Shown in pieces: positions 17,049 to 25,979 of a DNA stretch of 64,000 bases. Position 1 is the first letter of the stretch; each line of letters begins with the position of its first letter. The notes under the pieces were generated by a model, which made no database searches, was not told the DNA's origin, and saw only the letters and a program-made list of their open reading frames with translations. This DNA comes from an uncultured Cytophagales bacterium (lineage in GTDB: Bacteria > Bacteroidota > Bacteroidia > Cytophagales > Thermoflexibacteraceae): NCBI GenBank assembly GCA_938039675.1, contig CALHUI010000003.1, positions 124,001 through 188,000 on the forward strand, given 5' to 3'. A program made the position numbers and the translations under genes.

Positions 17049-19025
17049 TCAGTAAGATTTTAAAAGCACAAACCGCTCGCCGGTCTCTGAATCTACAATA
17101 ATTTTTTGAGAAAAGGCAGATAATTCAGAGGGTATCTCGGCATCTTTGGTTATCAGCAAATAGTGAATTTGATATTTTTTAATAAAGTTCATCAAAGTTT
17201 CGTTTTTATCCCTGCCAATAAGCTCGGGATATTTTTTCAAACTGTTCATAAAAAATAAAGTCCGCCACCTCGCTTCTGTTTCATCCGAATATCTTTCTTT
17301 GGTATCATAAACATGTACCCAACTTAAATTAATAATTGCCTGATTTGGGCAAAAATGATACAAATAATCAGCGATGGTTTCAAAGTTAATGCTTATTTTT
17401 CCTCTTTTTAGAAATCTCTCTTGTGTTTGTGCAGAGTTTAGTACGCCAACATGTACTACTTTATGAGCCTTTGAAAGACTGTCTAATACCTCTTTTACCT
17501 CTTGCAGGTATTTTCCTTCATGTACGATAAAAGCACGAGGTTGTATGTCTAACTGATGTGCCCTCAAGGTGCGAAATCCTAAGTAAGCAAAACTTAATAA
17601 AAATAGCCAATAGACAGGCGACTTATAATCAAAAAGTTTTATGATTGCTATTAGTAAAAATACAGTCATTATAATTTTAAACAGTACATATGCATTCGTA
17701 TCATAAAACTGTACCCAATCATATGCAGGCAAAAGAGAACCAAAAACAAGACCTACTGTCAGCGTACATCCTACGAGCACAGATGCTGTAATGAAAAAAG
17801 AATTACCTTTAAGAAGGTTAAATCTTTTCCATATTACTATTGGCAATATTAAAGAAAAAGGAAAATAAACTAACGGAAAATGTAATCCGTTGCGCAACAA
17901 ACGAACAAAATATGCAGTAAGTGAGTAATTTTCAGTTTTTAAGTAAGCATTAAAAGATGATACGGAAGGCTTGAATAGGAAATACAATGCTGCAAATAAT
18001 ATAGTAAATAGGAAAGGCAGCAAAGCCCATGCAATACGAATAGAGGATAATTTATCTTTGAAAACATAACCTAAGATTGCAAAAATAACTACCGCACCAA
18101 AAATACCGGGGGCAGGAGTTGTAAAACACAAAGCAAATATTAAAAGTAATACTGTGCCCGAAGTTACGGAACGTTTGGCAATTAAAATAAATGAAGTAAG
18201 CCAAAACAATTCTGCGATGGCTCTTTTCATGATAAAGAAGTTCGCAGAATGCCTTCCGTGGATAAAGTGATAAATTTCAAAGAAGCCGTTAAATTTGAAA
18301 AAGAAGCTAAAATAGATAATGGATGAAAAAATAAACAGTATTGTTATTGGATATGCAAACAGGAGAGACAAATTGCTTAAAAAGTGTTTTAATAAAATAA
18401 GTGTTACTGCGGCAAGCAAGAGCAGGAAATAGGTATGTGTAATAAAGCTATATGCATAAAAAGTATTCAGCCCCCATAAATGTGCAATAATTCCCGATAA
18501 CCACAATTCAAAATAATGATAGGGGGTCATCCCCTTATAATCTTCTTCCAATAAAGAATAAACGTTATCTGTGCTTTCTACACCGGATAACATAAGAAAC
18601 TCGGAAATACGCCCGTAGAATAAATTATCCGATGAATAGTTATCTGCAAGAAAATCCACTTTAGTTTGTGCAAATGCTATTATGCGAAGCATAAAAAGTA
18701 GTACTGCAATCAATGCAAGGAATATAAAATCCGGATAGGGTTTGTTGCCGGTTTTGCGGGATACTATCGGATTGGTTTTCAGCTGATAAGTAAAAAACAG
18801 TGTTAACGGAAAAACAAGAATAAAAATACTCTGAAACGAAGTTTTTAAAATGGCAACCACAGATACAATTGTCAAAGAGCCGATAAGAGAACTTAGCAGA
18901 AAGTTTACTAAGCTATCTTCCATCTTAACTCTGAAAACGCGCAAAACGATATTACCCGTAATAAAATTAATCAGTATCAGGCTGCACAGCGCAAGAAAAT
19001 AATATGGAGTTTCCTGTAAAGTCAT
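17049..19025 (-). CDS. Polytopic membrane protein, GT-C glycosyltransferase-like
   Basis: A 658-residue protein with at least a dozen hydrophobic segments and a soluble C-terminal part of about 150 residues. The layout (many helices, an acidic loop DNYSSDNLFYG after an early helix, C-terminal soluble domain) resembles GT-C enzymes or O-antigen membrane proteins that use polyprenyl-linked sugars. No family signature is certain. The region is strongly AT-rich compared with genes on either side, suggesting acquisition. It ends 1 nt before the cupin start. Confidence 0.65.
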   Translation of the reverse strand: MTLQETPYYFLALCSLILINFITGNIVLRVFRVKMEDSLVNFLLSSLIGSLTIVSVVAILKTSFQSIFILVFPLTLFFTYQLKTNPIVSRKTGNKPYPDFIFLALIAVLLFMLRIIAFAQTKVDFLADNYSSDNLFYGRISEFLMLSGVESTDNVYSLLEEDYKGMTPYHYFELWLSGIIAHLWGLNTFYAYSFITHTYFLLLLAAVTLILLKHFLSNLSLLFAYPITILFIFSSIIYFSFFFKFNGFFEIYHFIHGRHSANFFIMKRAIAELFWLTSFILIAKRSVTSGTVLLLIFALCFTTPAPGIFGAVVIFAILGYVFKDKLSSIRIAWALLPFLFTILFAALYFLFKPSVSSFNAYLKTENYSLTAYFVRLLRNGLHFPLVYFPFSLILPIVIWKRFNLLKGNSFFITASVLVGCTLTVGLVFGSLLPAYDWVQFYDTNAYVLFKIIMTVFLLIAIIKLFDYKSPVYWLFLLSFAYLGFRTLRAHQLDIQPRAFIVHEGKYLQEVKEVLDSLSKAHKVVHVGVLNSAQTQERFLKRGKISINFETIADYLYHFCPNQAIINLSWVHVYDTKERYSDETEARWRTLFFMNSLKKYPELIGRDKNETLMNFIKKYQIHYLLITKDAEIPSELSAFSQKIIVDSETGERFVLLKSY

Positions 19026-19030
19026 ATGTG

Positions 19031-20656
19031 TTAATTATTCTGAAAAGTATATACGTTAAAGTAACCGGATCGGAATACTTGACTCTCTTGGACAGTAATA
19101 TCGTAATTTTCTTGTAAATACTTTTTATATATTTCAAGCTGTTTGTTATTGCACATTAACTTTATATCATTACGTCCTATAATATCTGTGTATATATTAT
19201 TTATCCGGTAGGCTGCAAGTGATTTCTTCGCTTCATCAAAACGTTGTAAAGAACCCAAAGAAAATAATGTTAGATTATCTAAATAATCTAATGGATGGAA
19301 GAGAGGCATATGCTCATATCTAAAATTATCACCCCAAACTATATACAATTCTTTTTTGTTGGGGTTGAGCTGCTTAACCATAGCTTGATGAGTTATTCGC
19401 CACTGCTTAACATCTTTATCTTTCCGGTAATATTCTCTGACCTGATAAATACTCAATAATATAACAGCAAAAGAAGCAATATACTTTATAAAATCTCTTA
19501 TAATCTCTTTTTCCTGTAATGACACAAGCATCAAAAAAGAACCGCAGAAAAAAAGCGGATTAATAATACGGTCAGGCGGAAATTTAAAAAAATAGTTAAT
19601 AAGAGCAATAACAAAAGCAATCACACTTGTAATTAATACTACAAGCAAAATATTTCCCTTTTTAAAAAACAGGGAAAGAAAAATTAATGAAAATAATAAA
19701 AATATCAGCCCTGTCCCTCTTGAAAAGAAATACTTATTAACGTGATAATATGTACCCGGACGGCTCAAATGGTATATATGATTGCTACCTTGTTTGTATA
19801 AATCAGACACCTGCTTTAGTTTATCCAAACCATACTTTTTATCATCCATAAAGAAAAAATCCATCAACATTTGGTAGTCATTTTCAGACCATAAAATCAT
19901 ATTTAAAATATTTGCTTTTTGATATTGTGTAATCTTATTCATAAACTCATAATCTATAACACGTCTAATAAGTGTAATATAACGATAATCTTCGTCGTAG
20001 TATGTAATATTAACTTGATTTAGTATATGGAGTATAGAAAAATAAATGAAAACATATATTAGCTTATTCAAAATAGCTTTAAATCTAAATAAGCTCGTTA
20101 GAAAAATGATAGACGCTACTGGTAAAACCATAACAGCCGATTCCCAGCGAAGCAAGGTTGCCAATAGCAGCATAAATGTCCCTGATATAAAATAGCTGTT
20201 AATCAGTAGCAACCATCCCGTAAAACCAGTAATTGCAGCGACTACGGTAAATTGTAAAGAAATAATATTTTGTAAACCGAAAATAAGAAAGAAGCCAATG
20301 TATAACAGCAGATGATACCATTTCTTATGCTTTTTCAAATATAAGTAGCTCAGTACCGTATAGCTTGTAAACAATGTTATTACCAAGAACCATGTATAAA
20401 AATCTGTTTGCCTGCCAAATAATAAAGTAAGTGTCTTTAAGAATTTAGATAAAGCAATGTGGATAAATAATACATGCTCGGTTGGCTGATTATTTAAAGT
20501 TCCGATTCCTCTCAAATACATCATCATTCCTACATCATCGTTGGTCTGATAATAGGGCGTAAATATGACATAGGAAATAATGAATAATAACAGGTTTAAA
20601 GTAAGAGAAAATAACAGCGTATTTCCCGAGAAATATTTATTAATAAACTGTTCCAC
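19031..20656 (-). CDS. Polytopic membrane protein of unknown function (possible GT-C type)
   Basis: A 541-residue protein with about ten to twelve hydrophobic segments and a short soluble C-terminus. The first loop has YYQTNDDVGMMMYLRG; an acidic DD pair at this point is typical of GT-C glycosyltransferases and related membrane proteins. The start is a GTG at 20656; I find no in-frame ATG nearby. It lies 5 bp before the next membrane-protein gene and is equally AT-rich. Function not recognised; context suggests glycan assembly. Confidence 0.6.
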   Translation of the reverse strand: MEQFINKYFSGNTLLFSLTLNLLLFIISYVIFTPYYQTNDDVGMMMYLRGIGTLNNQPTEHVLFIHIALSKFLKTLTLLFGRQTDFYTWFLVITLFTSYTVLSYLYLKKHKKWYHLLLYIGFFLIFGLQNIISLQFTVVAAITGFTGWLLLINSYFISGTFMLLLATLLRWESAVMVLPVASIIFLTSLFRFKAILNKLIYVFIYFSILHILNQVNITYYDEDYRYITLIRRVIDYEFMNKITQYQKANILNMILWSENDYQMLMDFFFMDDKKYGLDKLKQVSDLYKQGSNHIYHLSRPGTYYHVNKYFFSRGTGLIFLLFSLIFLSLFFKKGNILLVVLITSVIAFVIALINYFFKFPPDRIINPLFFCGSFLMLVSLQEKEIIRDFIKYIASFAVILLSIYQVREYYRKDKDVKQWRITHQAMVKQLNPNKKELYIVWGDNFRYEHMPLFHPLDYLDNLTLFSLGSLQRFDEAKKSLAAYRINNIYTDIIGRNDIKLMCNNKQLEIYKKYLQENYDITVQESQVFRSGYFNVYTFQNN

Positions 20657-20667
20657 GCCAATTATGA

Positions 20668-20886
20668 TTAACTTATATAACTTTTACCTATACTTACCTC
20701 TACCACCTCACAGCCTTTAACTGCCGCCAGTCGTGTCTCGCCGCTTAGAAACGTCAAGTTACCCGCCGCATCGCTCAACTCAACAAAACTTTCGTGGGCA
20801 GTGACCGACAGCAAGGGGGTGAAGTATTTTCCATTACTAAATAGGAACTGCTTTGGCATATTCATAAATACTTCACATAATTCCAT
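20668..20886 (-). pseudogene. C-terminal remnant of an FkbM-like gene
   Basis: The 72-residue reading frame ends in DAAGNLTFLSGETRLAAVKG and CEVVEVS, nearly the same as the end of the FkbM-like protein at 22109-23035 (DAAGNLTFLSGEARLEAIRG, CEVVEVS). The DNA of the two tails is also clearly similar. Upstream of the tail no homology remains: the sequence runs into the end of the CapA gene with a 14-bp overlap. This is best read as the surviving tail of a duplicated FkbM-like gene. A short expressed peptide cannot be excluded. Confidence 0.65.
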
Positions 20887-22049
20887 TCAATATTTTCAAA
20901 GCCCTCTCAACAACAAAGCGATGCGTATCTATAGATATGTTATGATATAGAAGTATCTGATTCTTTTTGCCGTAATTAAGAATAAATTTTTTAAAGATTC
21001 CCTCTAAAATAGAAAGGATGTGTGCCGGTAACTTTAAGAATGCTTCTTTGTAAATGAGCTTTTTATCACAATAATGATAATAACTTTCATAATATTCATG
21101 CCATGCGGTTACACAGATACTATTTATCCGATTAAAATAATTTATATCATCCAATAAAATAGCTGATAATTCTTTAAACTTATAAACTTCATTACCTATA
21201 AATACACTCTCATTTTTATACTCGAAAAAATATTCTTTTACATCAAGGGATTTATCTTTTTGTGATATTTTGATACTCAAATTTAAGGATTTATTCCATC
21301 TTTCATCGTCATATTTTTCATTAAAAAGAAAGTTGCCCAAACCATAATATATATTTTTTCCTTTGTAAGTCTCCTTAGGTTAAATCACGTGCGGATGAGA
21401 GGCAATTACTAAATCCGCGCCATAGTCTATTAGTGTTCTGTAGAAGTGACGCCATTCAGGTAAGGGAATATCCGCCATTTCCAAACCTGCATGAGGCAGC
21501 ACAATGATAAAATCAACCTCATTTCTAAGATTCATAATATTTTTAGCTATCTGTTCTGAAAAAATCCATGCGTAGCCGTCAGACTGCTCTGGATATTTCA
21601 GGCAGCCAAATTGAGATTCGCCGCAAGCAATTAAAGCTATTTCTAAACCGTTTTTTTGTAATATCAAAGGTGCATAAGTATCTCTAAATGATGTGCCTGC
21701 TCCCAAGATATTAATCTTTTTAGCATTAAGCATTAAGTATGTTAATTGTTTTTTCTAACCCTTTTATATCAAAATCTAATATATGGTTATTGGCAAGAGA
21801 AAAGATATTAAATAAATTCTTTTCCAAAATATACTCATACCCGGCGTGCTGATAAATGTGAGGTCCTGCTTTTACCATACGTTCAAAATTATTATCAATT
21901 ATCGGTGCTTCCCAATTTGCGATTCTAAAATCATGTTTAAGTATGATGTCGGCTACTTGCTCTGAAACAGGATTATTTGCTAACGGCTGCGATATACATA
22001 TATCACCTGCAAAAAATAATGTTATATCATCCGATGAATCATTTATCAT
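20873..22049 (-). pseudogene. CapA family (PGA_cap) gene, broken by a frameshift and a stop codon
   Basis: Read through, this encodes about 390 residues of a CapA/PgsA-type metallophosphatase-like protein involved in capsule or poly-gamma-glutamate production in relatives. Motifs run across three pieces: FFAGDICISQ, ANWEAPI and SLANNHILDF (22049-21726); GAGTS, VLPHAGLE and IASHPHVI (21733-21383); and PKETYKGKNIYYGLGNFLF onward (to 20873). Pieces 1 and 2 are split by a tandem duplication of GCATTAA (21723-21736) that shifts the frame. Pieces 2 and 3 are in the same frame but separated by TAA (21380-21382) where relatives usually have Gln. The gene is probably inactive. Confidence 0.85.
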
Positions 22050-22108
22050 ATATTAGTAAATTAAATCTATCGTTCTGTACACAAGATACAATTATTAAAA
22101 TTTTTTAT

Positions 22109-23035
22109 TTACAATTTGAGCTTTCGCATCGTACTCACTTCTACCACCTCGCAGCCTCTGATAGCTTCCAGACGTGCCTCCCCACTCAAAAAGGTCAGAT
22201 TTCCGGCAGCATCGCGCGACTCGCGGAAACGAGACTCAACAAAACCTTCTCGGGCAGTCAATGGTGGCAAGGGGTTGCGGTCTGTGCGGATAAAATAAGC
22301 ATTATTTCCTGCCCTGTTGCAACCTACAAAATCATAGCCTTTTTGCTCGGCTAAATGGCAGAACGCAGGCAGCGAAGCACCCCAATACAAACCCGAAAAA
22401 TGCGCCCGATGACGGTGAAAATCAGGTTGATAGGGTATAGATATAGCCCTTTCCGCACCAAAAACGCTGTTGTATTCCGCAATGACTATCACAGGATTTA
22501 CCGCCTCAATTGCCTGCCAAACCCAATAGTCGTTGCCGTCTATATCTATACTGAGTAAGCCGATTTCACCCGTAAAGCCATTTTTGACAAAAATGTCGTT
22601 AATATTTTCGCGGGTGATGAATGCACCTACGGCGGTTAAATCGTAGCGCCAGCAAAGGTCGCTGCGGCGGACGGCAGCCATCAGGTTTGCATCGCCGTCT
22701 ATAATCAGCCCGCGCCAATTGTTGTGCATGAGCAGGAATCGGGTGTTAGCTTCCTTGTAGCTTTCTACGCCAAATTCTATGAAAATTTCGGGCAGGGGTT
22801 TGAGTTTTTCAACCAAATATTGGATGATGCCGTCATCGCCGAATTGGGAAAATGCCTGAAATTCAGCCTCTTGCAAGGTTTTGATATGGTTGTTTTTGAT
22901 TTGCCGGCGCAACTGATGCGCTGCCATGCTGCCCAGAAGAAAGCGATTGGCAAGGGTTGCTTGCTCTACGTTATCCAACTGCGTCAGTAATTCGGTTTGC
23001 AGTTTATGTAGTATTTTTTTGATGAGACTCTTCAT
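22109..23035 (-). CDS. FkbM-like methyltransferase family protein
   Basis: A 308-residue protein with a SAM-type Rossmann core: FSQFGDDGIIQYL leads into IFIEFGVESYKEANTRFLL (motif I region), LIIDGDANLM and LLSIDIDGNDYWVWQAI. FkbM-type enzymes O-methylate sugars or other small substrates; in surface-glycan clusters they usually decorate the polysaccharide. The C-terminal tail, about 45 residues, is duplicated as a remnant at 20668. Base composition is ordinary here, in contrast with the AT-rich genes downstream. It starts 34 bp after the next methyltransferase gene of the operon. Confidence 0.75.
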   Translation of the reverse strand: MKSLIKKILHKLQTELLTQLDNVEQATLANRFLLGSMAAHQLRRQIKNNHIKTLQEAEFQAFSQFGDDGIIQYLVEKLKPLPEIFIEFGVESYKEANTRFLLMHNNWRGLIIDGDANLMAAVRRSDLCWRYDLTAVGAFITRENINDIFVKNGFTGEIGLLSIDIDGNDYWVWQAIEAVNPVIVIAEYNSVFGAERAISIPYQPDFHRHRAHFSGLYWGASLPAFCHLAEQKGYDFVGCNRAGNNAYFIRTDRNPLPPLTAREGFVESRFRESRDAAGNLTFLSGEARLEAIRGCEVVEVSTMRKLKL

Positions 23036-23069
23036 GTTTTAATTTTTTACCGCAAAAGGCGCTGGGGTT

Positions 23070-23900
23070 TTACTGCAAAATACGTTGAGGGGTGTTTTTT
23101 CTGAAACAAAACCAGCAAAAGTTATGAAACCAGCGCGGCAGTCCTTTCACCCGTGCAGCAATATTATCTATGGATTTACCCTCTGCAAGTAATTGATAAT
23201 CAGACGCAAATTGTGCCAAAAACTGCTCCCGGCTGAAAATCCAGCTCGGGAACGTTCCCTCAAAGTTTTCTTCCGATTGCACGCATTGTAAAGTAATCAG
23301 ATGTTCCGACCCTTCGTAAAAGGGGGTGCGATGCACAAAGAAATACTGCGGCTGCAATGCCTGCAATTGTCGGATAAATTCCTGATAATTTTCTATAAGT
23401 TGTAACACCCCAGAAGTCAACACAAAGAGAGTTTCTTTGTCGATAATATCGGCATCCTGATAATAAAATTGCAGCACTTTATCACCGTGAAACAGTTCTT
23501 GCCCCAGCGCGACATAGTGCGGCTGTTCTACCACATACCACTGAATGTCAAGCTCTTGCAGCAATGCCCGATGCTGAAACCAAGTACTGCCGAGCGAACC
23601 GCCAAAGTCCAGCACGCGCAACTTGCCGTTGTTTTCCAACGCAGCTTTCAGCAAAAAACTAAGCAGCGGATAGTCGTAGAAGGGTTCGTAAAACAGCTTG
23701 CCGTCGCGTTCAAACAGCGCCTTTCCCTCTTTGACCGCCAGTGCCGATTGCTTGATGCGCTCTAAAATAGCCGCATCGTCATAGCCGCGCGCATGTTGCA
23801 TGGCAGATGCCCAATCGGGAAAGTTGCCTTTCCAATGAATCGGATAGGTTTGCTCAAAAAAGAAAGTTTCGCGGACTTTATGAATGATGCGCCGTATCAT
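23070..23900 (-). CDS. TIGR04325 (LIC12133) family methyltransferase
   Basis: A 276-residue putative methyltransferase found in surface-polysaccharide clusters. Family features are HWKGNFPDWASAMQHARGYD near the N-terminus, GKALFERDGKLF, YPLLSFLL and the motif I region LRVLDFGGSLGSTWFQH (about residue 95). The ATG overlaps the stop of the upstream glycosyltransferase as ATGA, which supports cotranslation. The acceptor is unknown. Confidence 0.85.
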   Translation of the reverse strand: MIRRIIHKVRETFFFEQTYPIHWKGNFPDWASAMQHARGYDDAAILERIKQSALAVKEGKALFERDGKLFYEPFYDYPLLSFLLKAALENNGKLRVLDFGGSLGSTWFQHRALLQELDIQWYVVEQPHYVALGQELFHGDKVLQFYYQDADIIDKETLFVLTSGVLQLIENYQEFIRQLQALQPQYFFVHRTPFYEGSEHLITLQCVQSEENFEGTFPSWIFSREQFLAQFASDYQLLAEGKSIDNIAARVKGLPRWFHNFCWFCFRKNTPQRILQ

Positions 23901-24826
23901 TTGCCTGTGTTAGCGTTCAAAGATAGCATTTTTTTGATGCGCCAGATGTATTTTTTCCAGAGTGGCGGCATGTAGTTTTGTGCGGCTAAGTATGCTACAA
24001 CGGCAGCCCGCGCCTCTTGATTGGCTGCAAGCGGCTGCGGCGACACCTGTACGGGATGTGTGGCTAATCGCACTCGATAAAATTCTTCACTTCCCGCGTG
24101 TGTTCCGCTTTCGTCGTTGCCAATGTTTTCAACTAATGGTTTGCCCGGATAAAGTGCCAACTTACCGGCCAAAAACAACGATGCATACCAGCGAATTGCC
24201 CAAGAATCGTTTTTGCCTTTGACTTGGTCGGTAAGCATTTGGTAAAAAGGATAGGTGTTTTCGTAATTGAATGCACCAATGAGCTTTCTTCGGACAATTT
24301 CCTGCATTAAATATTTGCCATCAGGATTAAAAAGTTGCCAAGCTCGTTGCCAAGTAGCCCAGCCCCAGCAGCCCGGGTCGTTGAGAAAGAAAGTTTCGGG
24401 CAGGTTCGGGATGTCGTAGATATAGGCAGTAATGGCGGCTACTTCGGGCGCATCGGCGTAAAATTGCAGGGCATCGTTTATAAAGCGCAAGAAGTAAGGC
24501 GAAGTAACCATGTCATCTTCCAGCACAATTACGCTCCCGTACCGGGTGACTACTTGCGTTACGCCCGCAATGATTGAAGCTGCAAGCCCTTGATTTTTAG
24601 ATTTTTCATTAATGATTATTTCTTTGAATTGCCAATTTTGGCGAATCAAATGCCTAACGGCAGCAATGTTTTCCCTGTCGGTTGTGGAAGCATCGGGTTT
24701 TGCGCCGTCGGCAAAGATGTAAAGCACACTTTCTTTTGCGCCTTCGTTTTGCTCTAAGGCTTCCAATGTCCGTTGCAAATGCCAAGGACGTTTGTAACAA
24801 AACAAAGCTATAGGGGCGTGGTTCAT
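23897..24826 (-). CDS. Glycosyltransferase family 2-like (GT-A) protein
   Basis: A 309-residue GT-A fold protein. It opens with APIALFCYKRPWHLQRTLEA, has LYIFADGAKPD, the donor-binding acidic VIVLEDDMVTSPYFL (DxD-like EDD) and GCWGWATWQRAW, as seen in GT2-like enzymes of sugar-polymer loci. The 3' part contains an acceptor-side region and ends in a basic tail. It overlaps both neighbours by 4 nt (ATGA), marking a tightly coupled run of four genes. Confidence 0.88.
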   Translation of the reverse strand: MNHAPIALFCYKRPWHLQRTLEALEQNEGAKESVLYIFADGAKPDASTTDRENIAAVRHLIRQNWQFKEIIINEKSKNQGLAASIIAGVTQVVTRYGSVIVLEDDMVTSPYFLRFINDALQFYADAPEVAAITAYIYDIPNLPETFFLNDPGCWGWATWQRAWQLFNPDGKYLMQEIVRRKLIGAFNYENTYPFYQMLTDQVKGKNDSWAIRWYASLFLAGKLALYPGKPLVENIGNDESGTHAGSEEFYRVRLATHPVQVSPQPLAANQEARAAVVAYLAAQNYMPPLWKKYIWRIKKMLSLNANTGK

Positions 24827-25968
24827 TTTTTTATCAGTACACAGGTGATACTGTTTTGAAAAACCGTATCAAAGGCATAATCTGCAATCATATCCTGGTT
24901 ATCAGCAATAAAATAAAAGAGAAAATCGCGTACATTAGTAAAACTTACTAGTTCTGTTTCAAAGGTAGCGTACTCTGTTACACGATAGGAAATAGACAAC
25001 CTCTCCAAAAGACGATTAATTCTTTGAAAGAATCCTGCCAATCGTGCTTTTTTATTTGCCTGAATAGACTCAAATTGCTGTTGTACTATCAATGTGGCAC
25101 CAGAAGGCAGCGCGTAAAAAGTTTTTGCAAACAGCACATAAGATTGTAATGTCGGATACTCAAAAGTAAATGCCGATGCCCCGCCGGCAAGGGCAGCCTC
25201 TATGTTCTCAAAAATTTTTAAGGCGGGGCGAGAGGGTTCTTGCAGGGTTTGACTCAGATACGAGACTTTGACTTCGGTTTTGCGCTTTTCGTATTTTTCC
25301 ATGGCTTTGAGCCAAAGGGTAGGCATCAATTCTTCGGTAGAGGCAGGCGGGTGCCACTGGTGGAAAGTTGGAGCTTCTTCTATGGAAAGCACCTTGCAGG
25401 TCAGACCGATTTTGCGCAAGCGTTTTTTCAAATCCATGTCTTCCACGCCCCAAACTTTGAAATACTCATCAAAGCCGCCGATTTCGTACATGGCATGGTG
25501 CGGAACGGCAATCAGGCCGCCGCTTTCGCTGATAGAATTGACTGGATAATGATAGGATTTATCAAATGCCAATTGCTCATAATCAGAGACTTCAGGGGGC
25601 AGGTAATAGCACTGATACTGCACAAAGGAGTATTCATCTATTTTTTGCAACATGGCCGCAGCAAAATGCGGCGGATAAATCAAATCTACATCAACTATTA
25701 CCAGATATTGACCCGAGGCGGCCGTAATACCTATATTAATGGCGTGTGCCCGCGACCAAAACTGCCTGCGCGAATTATAGTAGATGTAGTTAACGCCAAA
25801 ATCGTGACAGATGGCCTCAATGGATTTTTGTTTGGCTGCATCGCTGCCATAGTCCGCTAAAACAATCTCAAAATCGCAGTCGGTTCTTTGGTTTTGAAGG
25901 AATTGTAAGCATCTGATTACACGCTTGGTTTCACGGTTGCGATATGGTATGATGAATGATAAAAACAT
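24823..25968 (-). CDS. Glycosyltransferase family 2 protein
   Basis: A 381-residue GT-A enzyme. MFLSFIIPYRNRETKRV begins the nucleotide-binding strand; FEIVLADYGSD, ANIGIT-type region AHAINIGITAASGQYLVIVD, the DVDLIY acidic motif and EIGGFDEYFKVWGVEDMDL (acceptor-site ED) follow, as in galactosyl/N-acetyl-transferase type GT2 enzymes. ATG at 25968 is preferred over a TTG nine bases upstream. It lies 11 bp after the asparagine synthase gene and overlaps the next glycosyltransferase by 4 nt. Confidence 0.9.
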   Translation of the reverse strand: MFLSFIIPYRNRETKRVIRCLQFLQNQRTDCDFEIVLADYGSDAAKQKSIEAICHDFGVNYIYYNSRRQFWSRAHAINIGITAASGQYLVIVDVDLIYPPHFAAAMLQKIDEYSFVQYQCYYLPPEVSDYEQLAFDKSYHYPVNSISESGGLIAVPHHAMYEIGGFDEYFKVWGVEDMDLKKRLRKIGLTCKVLSIEEAPTFHQWHPPASTEELMPTLWLKAMEKYEKRKTEVKVSYLSQTLQEPSRPALKIFENIEAALAGGASAFTFEYPTLQSYVLFAKTFYALPSGATLIVQQQFESIQANKKARLAGFFQRINRLLERLSISYRVTEYATFETELVSFTNVRDFLFYFIADNQDMIADYAFDTVFQNSITCVLIKK

Positions 25969-25979
25969 GCTGTACAACC

